NCBI GenBank assembly: GCA_044450785.1
Contig: JBIOJM010000339.1
Coordinates: 1 to 11,069, forward strand
DNA from: JBIOJM01 sp044450785
GTDB lineage: Bacteria > Planctomycetota > Planctomycetia > Isosphaerales > Isosphaeraceae
Length of the DNA: 11,069 nucleotides
Reading direction: 5' to 3'
The notes under the pieces are model-generated. The model ran no database searches, had not been told where the DNA came from, and saw only the letters and a program-made list of their open reading frames with translations. A program made the translations under genes and the position numbers. This document shows, in pieces, positions 6,047 to 11,069 of this stretch (position 1 is the first letter of the stretch; each line of letters begins with the position of its first letter).

Positions 6047-7078
6047 TCAGGGTTTTGTCTTACGGGCATCGACGTCCCTGAGCCGGGGGTCGTCGAGCGC
6101 CTTCGACTGGACAAGCATCTTCCCTCGGGCCTGGGCGACCGTCACCCCGTTTGCGTTCGCCAGCTCGGTGTCGACGTCGACCGACCAGCGGGCGGAGGTC
6201 CATTCTCGCGAGCTCGGATCGTAGGTCTGCTCGCCGGTCACGGTGTATGTGCCGTCCTTGATAAAATTCCCGACGACGACCCCCTCGGCCTTGAGCACAC
6301 CGGAGACCTTGACCTTGACGAGTCCGCCGGTCTTGACGTCGCCGTCTTTCATTTTCTCGAACCGGAGAATGCCCTTGGCCGTATGTCCTTGACCCATCGC
6401 GAGCTGAGTCGGGGCCTCCCAGAACGCGACGTCCCTGGGGATCGGGGTGTGGATCGAGAGGAGGGTCTCGATGATGGCATGCAGCGGCCCCTCGATTCGG
6501 ACGACCCGCCCGACCACCTTGGCGCGATCATCGAGGAAAACGGAAGCCGCCGGGGCGTCGAACCGTTTGAGCAGTTCCTGAAGCGCCGGCGGGGCCTGGT
6601 TGTAGGAGACGGACAGGACAGGCGCGTCAGGCAGAAAGCGACCCTGGAATCGATTTCGGCTCACTCGCGATTCCACGACCATCTGGCCGTTCTGACGGAA
6701 CTTCATCTCCGCCGAATGCAGCGCGACATCCACCGCGCCGGCGATTCTCGGTGCGGTCTCGCCGCCGTCGCTTCTCTTGACCTTATCGCGCGCGGCGGCG
6801 GCCTTGCGACCGGCCGCCTTCTTCTTGGGGGAGCTGGCAGGCTTGGCCTCCGCCTCGACCCTTTCCCTCGTGTTCACGAGATACTCGACGCGGGCCCGGT
6901 AGTCGATCTGGAGCGGGCCCAGTCCGACCTCAGCCCGGAAACGAATGGTATTCTCCCCTTCGATCGTCAGGAGGTGCTGCCGCCCGGGGGGAAGCGATCT
7001 TGCGCCAGGCTTGGGCCCGGCCGCGATCATCAGTGAGGACAGAATGAAGAGCCACGCCGCCGTGGTCCGAGAACCCAT
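6047..7078 (-). CDS. Secreted protein of unknown function with a Lys-rich segment
   Basis: Encodes 343 residues from the ATG at 7078, chosen because GAGGGGGG lies at 7083-7090 on the minus strand and because the protein then begins with a clean signal peptide (basic start, hydrophobic stretch at about residues 5-20, probable cleavage near Ala-Arg-Ser at 26). An upstream start at 7165 would overlap the previous gene and displace the signal peptide. The mature protein looks rich in beta strands. At about residues 79-102 it carries a Lys/Ala-rich low-complexity stretch, probably a flexible linker between an N-terminal and a larger C-terminal part. The latter has repeated Val/Gly-patterned strands such as 'VKVKVSGVLKAEGVVVG'. 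I do not recognise the family. It lies 38 bp after the diheme cytochrome gene on the same strand, so it is likely co-transcribed and exported alongside it. Confidence 0.7.
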   Translation of the reverse strand: MGSRTTAAWLFILSSLMIAAGPKPGARSLPPGRQHLLTIEGENTIRFRAEVGLGPLQIDYRARVEYLVNTRERVEAEAKPASSPKKKAAGRKAAAARDKVKRSDGGETAPRIAGAVDVALHSAEMKFRQNGQMVVESRVSRNRFQGRFLPDAPVLSVSYNQAPPALQELLKRFDAPAASVFLDDRAKVVGRVVRIEGPLHAIIETLLSIHTPIPRDVAFWEAPTQLAMGQGHTAKGILRFEKMKDGDVKTGGLVKVKVSGVLKAEGVVVGNFIKDGTYTVTGEQTYDPSSREWTSARWSVDVDTELANANGVTVAQARGKMLVQSKALDDPRLRDVDARKTKP

Positions 7079-7116
7079 GGAACCCCCCTCGCTTCGGCGA
7101 AAGGCCGACCGTTGAT

Positions 7117-8232
7117 TCAACCGCCGTTTTGCATCCGCGATGGCTCGGGCATCGCGGCGATCCACTGTCGCACCAGCGCGACTCCTTCCTCGTGTACGAG
7201 CCGCTTTCCCAGCTCGGGCATCATGACGCCGGGATGAGTGGAGGTGATCCGGTAAACGAGGATTGATCGATCAGGGTGTCCGGGAACGATGTCGTACTCG
7301 AGCCCGCCGGATCCGAGGCCGGCGGCCACGGGTGGCTTGTGGACACCATAGGCGGTCGGGCGTTGCTGGGCGGCGAGCAAGTCGAGCCCGGAGTTGCGGG
7401 CGGGGCCTTCGGGGTTGTGGCAGTGGGCGCAGTTGATCTCGAGCCAGGCGCGGGCGCGGGCGTCCAGCGTGCCGCTCGAGGGGTCGTCCCAGACCGGCAT
7501 GCGGGGGACCTTGCCCGGGTCCGGCGCCCCCACGAGTGCGCCCTGGCGGCTCCAGTGCGTCAGTTGGTTTTCCTTTCCTCCCGGATAGGCGAAGTCGCGG
7601 TTGAGATGACGCGCCTTCGGGCCGATCGGCTTCATCGTTTCACCACTCTTGTGGCACCCCTTGCACTGGTTGGAGTTGGGGATGATGTAGTTGTCGGTCC
7701 GGGGCCTTCCGTCCGTGTGAAGCCAGCTCACGTCGACCGTGTCGCCGGCCACGTCGAGCGATGCCTCGGTCTGGGCGTCGTTCCAGACGTAGGGCAGGCC
7801 CACCCAGCCATCGGGCTCGCGCTTCAAGATCCGGGTCTCGATCAGCCGCCGCCCTTGCGATCGGTCGCGCGCGTCGCGCGGGTAGGCGAACGTCTTGGCG
7901 ATCACGGTGCCGACGGGAAAGTCGAAAACGTCGTCTTCGCTGTAGGTGGCGTGCTCGCCCGCCGGCAGCTTGATGAACCGCAATTTGTCCGCGTAATCGC
8001 TGAAGAGCGCCGAGTTGAGGTCGTAGGGGATGACTCCGGGAGCGGGCTCCTGCGCCGCGGCATCGCCCACGAACAGGGCATATTGCGAGAGCCTCTGGAG
8101 AGGCGGAACGAGAGCTTCCTGACTTTGCTGCCGCGCTCCGCACCCCGGGGCGGCCAGCAACATCGCGGCTGCCGAGGCAACAAACGTCGCCAGCAGGGCC
8201 GGGCAGTGGCCGAACAACGCGCGATCGCTCAC
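7117..8232 (-). CDS. Diheme c-type cytochrome, SO2930/HNE_0200 family (TIGR03806 type)
   Basis: Encodes 371 residues. An N-terminal hydrophobic segment (about 11-29) ends in 'LLAAPGC', where Cys31 may be lipid-modified, although the lipobox is not classical. Two c-type heme sites are present: Cys190-Lys-Gly-Cys193-His194 and Cys268-Ala-His-Cys271-His272. Met200 and Met337/338 ('GVMMPELG') are possible sixth ligands. 'VIPYDLNSALFSDYADKLRF' (67-86) and 'NYIIPNSNQC' (181-190) are characteristic of the family. It should sit in the periplasm or on the outer membrane and carry electrons; its partner and substrate are unknown. The start is GTG at 8232, inside a GTGA overlap with the stop of the beta-helix gene, indicating translational coupling. 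Members of this family usually occur next to a beta-helix protein, exactly as here. Confidence 0.85.
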   Translation of the reverse strand: MSDRALFGHCPALLATFVASAAAMLLAAPGCGARQQSQEALVPPLQRLSQYALFVGDAAAQEPAPGVIPYDLNSALFSDYADKLRFIKLPAGEHATYSEDDVFDFPVGTVIAKTFAYPRDARDRSQGRRLIETRILKREPDGWVGLPYVWNDAQTEASLDVAGDTVDVSWLHTDGRPRTDNYIIPNSNQCKGCHKSGETMKPIGPKARHLNRDFAYPGGKENQLTHWSRQGALVGAPDPGKVPRMPVWDDPSSGTLDARARAWLEINCAHCHNPEGPARNSGLDLLAAQQRPTAYGVHKPPVAAGLGSGGLEYDIVPGHPDRSILVYRITSTHPGVMMPELGKRLVHEEGVALVRQWIAAMPEPSRMQNGG

Positions 8233-9527
8233 TTCATCAGCCCCGGGATCGACACCTCTGCCAGCGGCGGTTGCTCTCCGTCGTACGCCTTGAGGTCCCG
8301 GACGATGTTCGGCGCCTTCCCGTTGCCGGCGGCGGCTGCCTTCAGCGCGGGGGCGTCGAAGTTAGCGAAGCCGGCATTGCCGTTGTGACGAATGCGCAGG
8401 ACCTGCTGCTCGGGCTGCTTGCCGGCGGCCTGCTTCTTGGGGTCGATGATGCCGTCGTAAAGGATGTCGGGCAACGGTGTCCCCAGGACCTTGGCCAGCA
8501 TCTCGCCCAGCGAACCGGCCGGCTTGCCGCCGTTGGCCGAAAAGACGTTGTCGTGGACGTAGATCGCCTCACAGAACGGGTCGTACTTGTCGTCATTGAT
8601 CGGCTTTTCGGTGATCAGGTAGCTCACGACCGACAGACCGGCCGTCTGGTTCTGCTCGATGGTGTTGTTGAAGACCTCGACCTGGTCGTTGGCCATGATC
8701 ATGATGCCGGTGCCCGGCGGGACCGTCGCCACTACGTTCCCCTTGGGCGCGAAGTTATCGTGGTTGTTGGCGAAGACCTTGTTGTGGAACACGCGGCAGT
8801 GACGACCCTCCTTCACCGGCAGGTCGGGCATTGTGAAGATCAGGATGCCTCCCGAGTTGTCGGTGGCCACATTGTCGTGCACGTCGGCCCTGGTCGAATT
8901 CTCGATCTCGATGCCGGCGACGTTCTTCTCGACCGTGTTGCTCTCGACGATGATGTTCTGCGATTGCCCGACATAGATGCCGGCATCGGATGCACCGGCG
9001 ACCTTACAGAAGTGGATCCACACGTCCCTGCAGAGCACGGGGTAGAGCCCGTACCCGCCGTTCGTCTCCTTGGGACCACCCGTCCACTCGGCGCGGAGGT
9101 TGCGGAGGATGATTTTCTGGGTTCCCTGGATTTTGATCGCGTCACCCCGGGCGTCTTCCACGGCGAGGTCTTCCAAGGTGACGTCCTGCTTGCTGGTGAT
9201 GAGAAGCCCCTCACCGCCCGTCCCCTGCCCCTGGTCCTTGAAGCCGAGGATCGTCTTATCGGGCCCCTGGCCGCGAACCGTGACGTGGCTGACGTCGAGC
9301 GAGAGAGTGGCGCGGAACTCGAACCGGCCCTCGGCGAACTCGATGACCTGACCGGGCTTGGCGTTGATCATCACCGTCTGGGCCCGCTTGGCGGAGTCGG
9401 GGCCGGCCTCGATTCGGATGACGTCCCCGGAGGATGAGGTTACCTCGGGGATCGGCTCAGTGGTGCAACCGGCGGCAAGGAGCGCGGTGCCACATAAAGC
9501 CGCGGCGGATATCGATAAGATGCGCAA
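8229..9527 (-). CDS. Parallel beta-helix repeat lipoprotein (TIGR03805 type)
   Basis: Encodes 432 residues from a TTG at 9527. That start is chosen because GAGGAGG (complement of 9534-9540) lies six bases upstream and because it gives a compact lipoprotein signal 'MRILSISAAALCGTALLAAGC', 21 residues long, split here at Ala10 only for reading, with lipobox Leu-Ala-Ala-Gly-Cys21. A GTG at 9575 in the same frame would add 16 residues. The mature part has about ten right-handed beta-helix turns (roughly residues 50-335), with the usual 'NxxxxNxxxGI' ladders such as 'NTVEKNVAGIEIENS' and 'NNTIEQNQTAGLSV'. This fold resembles pectate lyase and NosD/carbohydrate-binding proteins, but no catalytic set is evident. 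Its family is a regular neighbour of the diheme cytochrome encoded immediately downstream; the function of the pair is unknown. Confidence 0.85.
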   Translation of the reverse strand: MRILSISAAALCGTALLAAGCTTEPIPEVTSSSGDVIRIEAGPDSAKRAQTVMINAKPGQVIEFAEGRFEFRATLSLDVSHVTVRGQGPDKTILGFKDQGQGTGGEGLLITSKQDVTLEDLAVEDARGDAIKIQGTQKIILRNLRAEWTGGPKETNGGYGLYPVLCRDVWIHFCKVAGASDAGIYVGQSQNIIVESNTVEKNVAGIEIENSTRADVHDNVATDNSGGILIFTMPDLPVKEGRHCRVFHNKVFANNHDNFAPKGNVVATVPPGTGIMIMANDQVEVFNNTIEQNQTAGLSVVSYLITEKPINDDKYDPFCEAIYVHDNVFSANGGKPAGSLGEMLAKVLGTPLPDILYDGIIDPKKQAAGKQPEQQVLRIRHNGNAGFANFDAPALKAAAAGNGKAPNIVRDLKAYDGEQPPLAEVSIPGLMK

Positions 9528-9534
9528 CTCAGGC

Positions 9535-9565
9535 CTCCTCGGTCGGAGCAGAGAACTCCTCGGTC
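9535..9565 (-). repeat. 10-bp direct repeat upstream of the beta-helix gene
   Basis: 'ctcctcggtc' occurs at 9535-9544 and again at 9556-9565, start to start 21 bp apart, close to two helical turns. On the minus strand each copy is a 'gaccgaggag' with Shine-Dalgarno character, and the copy nearer the gene is the one that serves the TTG start. The spacing would also suit a dimeric regulator, but it may only be a small duplication. Confidence 0.4.
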
Positions 9566-9619
9566 CCGCTGACACCTCCCGGTTGACGGCTCCGGGCCGG
9601 AGGCGGCCACCGCACAGTC

Positions 9620-9649
9620 ATTCTATGCCCACGGCTGCACCATTCACAA
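9620..9649 (-). promoter_or_regulatory. Sigma70-like promoter for the beta-helix/cytochrome operon
   Basis: On the minus strand, TTGTGA (9644-9649, four of six consensus) and TAGAAT (9620-9625, five of six) are separated by 18 bases. They lie just after the stop of the upstream gene and would start transcription near 9612, leaving a leader of about 85 bases. The leader contains a small GC hairpin, 9590-9594 with 9598-9602. The match was judged by eye. Confidence 0.5.
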
Positions 9650-9657
9650 CGCTTTTC

Positions 9658-10725
9658 CTAACGCTTCCGAGCGGTCTTCTTGCTCTTCGTGACAGTTCCC
9701 TGCCCTCTTGGCGGGCCGACGACGCCGAAGCGGATCGTGAGCCTCTTCTGGGCGCCGGGCGACAGCGTGCGTTCGGGGTTGGGCTCGTCCCACGCTTGGC
9801 CGCCCGTCTGCCTGGCGAGCCGGACGAACTCATTGACCCGCTTGTACTCATTCTCGAGCGCCCTGTATCCTCGCTCGTTCGTCCAGAGGCCGGCTTCGGG
9901 GTAATGTCTGGCAAGGACGCCTTTCTCTTCCGAGGCGGCCAGTGGGATTTGACGCGATCGCGCAAAAGCCATGAGATAGAAGTGAATGTTCTCTCGCGAC
10001 GCGATTGCGCCCAAGCTGGGGGGCCGTGGATCCTCGCCGGGCGCGCGCCCTTCCGTGGCGGGAACGCCCATTGCCTCCAGGATTTCGGAGTCGACGTGGT
10101 TCCGCAGCCGATCGAGGGCCTCCGCACGGTCCGTGACGAGCAGGATGTTCGATCTCTTCTCCAGGACGGCACGTCCCGCCGAGGTCCCGAGCGTGTCGTG
10201 GTATTGCTTCATGATCGGATCGGGCTTGAGGTATCCGAGCCGGAAGAGCTGAGTTGATAGGATCTGATCCCGATTCCAGGGGCGCTCCGGACGGGTGAGC
10301 TTGGGCCGCGTTTCAGGCCGAACGAGTACGAGCTCGTCACCGCTGCCCGCGAGAACCAGGCCGTTGAAGGTGAGCGCGTAGAAACACGTCGTGTAAGCCT
10401 CGTCTCCCATCGTGTTCGGCGGCAGAAACACCGGGATTTCCCCACGCACTTCGAGAGGCTCGGCCACGCGGGAACGGAGCTTTTCATACCTCGCCATCAA
10501 ACCCAGAACGTCATTGACGCCGGTCGACTTGCCGTCGAGGTGGCTCTCTTCGATTTCTCGAAGGGAGAGCCGGTGCTTCACAAGATCCGGGTCCAGCTCG
10601 GTGAAGACGCCCTTGGCCATGAAGCCGTCGATATCGAGGAGCTTCGGACCCTTTTGCGCGAATGCCGGCTCGACCACGAGAGTGAAGGAGACGACGAACA
10701 CGACCAAGCTGAAAAAGGAGCGCAC
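9658..10725 (-). CDS. Secreted protein with secretin N-domain-like regions
   Basis: Encodes 355 residues from a GTG start, with a clear signal peptide: hydrophobic stretch at about 5-18 and probable cleavage after 'AFA' at 23. Residues about 97-137 ('IPVFLPPN' followed by 'YALTFNGLVLAGSGDELVLV') resemble the short N0/STN fold of secretins. Residues about 155-213 ('TQLFRLGYL', then 'RSNILLVTD', then 'LDRLRNHVDSE') have the pattern of a secretin N1 ring-building domain. The C-terminal half is charged, ends in a Lys/Arg-rich tail, and shows no secretin pore domain. It may therefore be a periplasmic accessory to a secretion or pilus machine, or an unrelated use of the fold. No strong Shine-Dalgarno precedes the start. 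It lies upstream of, and on the same strand as, the beta-helix operon, which has its own promoter in the 130-bp gap. Confidence 0.65.
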   Translation of the reverse strand: MRSFFSLVVFVVSFTLVVEPAFAQKGPKLLDIDGFMAKGVFTELDPDLVKHRLSLREIEESHLDGKSTGVNDVLGLMARYEKLRSRVAEPLEVRGEIPVFLPPNTMGDEAYTTCFYALTFNGLVLAGSGDELVLVRPETRPKLTRPERPWNRDQILSTQLFRLGYLKPDPIMKQYHDTLGTSAGRAVLEKRSNILLVTDRAEALDRLRNHVDSEILEAMGVPATEGRAPGEDPRPPSLGAIASRENIHFYLMAFARSRQIPLAASEEKGVLARHYPEAGLWTNERGYRALENEYKRVNEFVRLARQTGGQAWDEPNPERTLSPGAQKRLTIRFGVVGPPRGQGTVTKSKKTARKR

Positions 10726-10772
10726 GGGTTGTCTCGCGAACGGTTCGGGGCGATCACGACACCCACAGTGAC

Positions 10773-10801
10773 ATGATAACGGAGGTTCGGCCCGGTTTGC
10801 A
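10773..10801 (-). promoter_or_regulatory. Weak promoter candidate for the secretin-N-like gene
   Basis: On the minus strand, TATCAT (10773-10778, five of six to TATAAT) lies 17 bases from TGCAAA (10796-10801), which matches only three of six -35 positions. The position, about 45 bases before the GTG start, is suitable, but the -35 is poor. Confidence 0.25.
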
Positions 10802-10991
10802 CGGCATCAGGCACATCACGGAAGAGATTCACCTCGGAGAAGGAGGCATGAATGTTGCAGCGAGGGCGGAGCGCGCACAAGTGCGTTTGGAGGCCCAGAA
10901 CGTCGACACGTCGACACGGCCTTGGTAGCATTATTGAGCGTCAGGTTAATGACTTCACAGGGATCCCCCCCGCGTGCCGGAAGCCAAACAC

Positions 10992-11006
10992 CGGCGGCTA
11001 GCGCCG
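10992..11006. repeat. Short GC hairpin, probably part of a dispersed repeat
   Basis: 'cggcg' (10992-10996) pairs with 'cgccg' (11002-11006) around 'gctag'. The preceding 'gccgg' (10976-10980) can alternatively pair with 'ccggc' (10991-10995). The style resembles the short palindromic intergenic repeats elsewhere in this window, but no second copy occurs here. Confidence 0.35.
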
Positions 11007-11069
11007 TGCCGCTCAGATATCATGCGGCCTCCGATTCCGCCAACCCTCGCACATCGATCTTGCCGGTGA

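Larger units (their letters stand above)
10726..11069. other. Right-edge non-coding region
   Basis: No gene with recognisable homology is seen in these 344 bases. It holds the weak promoter candidate at 10773-10801, an 8-bp tandem duplication ('cgtcgaca' twice, from 10901), a doubtful 49-codon frame at 10852-11001 that has a good Shine-Dalgarno, and a hairpin repeat at 10992-11006. Confidence 0.6.

Noticed and set aside
7276..8388. 370-codon plus-strand frame opposite the cytochrome gene
   Set aside because: The minus strand has two CXXCH heme sites and family motifs; the plus-strand product is Arg/Gly/Val-rich without any domain.
8271..9437. 388-codon plus-strand frame opposite the beta-helix gene
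   Set aside because: Its Asp/Val repeats mirror the Asn/Ile ladders of the beta-helix on the other strand.
11021..11069. ATG at 11021 opening a frame to a TGA at the right edge
   Set aside because: Only 15 codons, with no Shine-Dalgarno.

Overview
This is a high-GC stretch of bacterial chromosome, most likely from a planctomycete. That placing is inference. It rests on the lipoprotein-rich gene set, the periplasmic beta-helix and diheme cytochrome pair, a 'RGGGCVFHLPGQ'-type LipB, PIN-type toxin-antitoxin debris, and several compact palindromic intergenic repeats. There are eight convincing full-length genes, one small antitoxin-like gene and one clear toxin remnant. No tRNA, rRNA, CRISPR array or insertion sequence is visible.

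Left part (1-3883, plus strand). The first 720 bases look like a toxin-antitoxin graveyard: a possible MazF-like fragment on the minus strand, a 143-bp nested inverted repeat, an intact 73-residue antitoxin-like gene, and a VapC-type PIN toxin cut off after about 17 codons. Three plus-strand genes follow: a four-helix membrane protein of the DUF4149/TMEM205 kind, a DHH/DHHA1 phosphoesterase of the NrnA/RecJ-like group, and a fold-III PLP enzyme of the D-threonine aldolase / D-serine dehydratase family. The last two are 42 bp apart and probably co-transcribed.

Middle part (3944-5669, minus strand). lipB and lipA overlap by 26 bases and encode octanoyl transfer and sulfur insertion for protein lipoylation. 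LipA has all its cluster cysteines. LipB seems to lack both residues of the known Lys/Cys catalytic pair, which is the most interesting enzymological observation here. A gap of 377 bp upstream of lipB carries a cloverleaf-like repeat whose two hairpin loops are complementary to each other.

Right part (6047-10725, minus strand). A likely operon runs leftwards: a beta-helix lipoprotein, a diheme c-type cytochrome (GTGA overlap), then a secreted lysine-rich-segment protein of unknown function 38 bp further on. The first two match a known but functionally uncharacterised two-gene pairing (the TIGR03805/TIGR03806 type); the third gene is a candidate extra partner. A good sigma70-like promoter sits before the beta-helix gene. 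Upstream of it is a secreted protein with secretin N-domain-like regions but no secretin pore domain. The last 344 bp carry no convincing gene, only a weak promoter candidate, a small doubtful ORF and a hairpin repeat.
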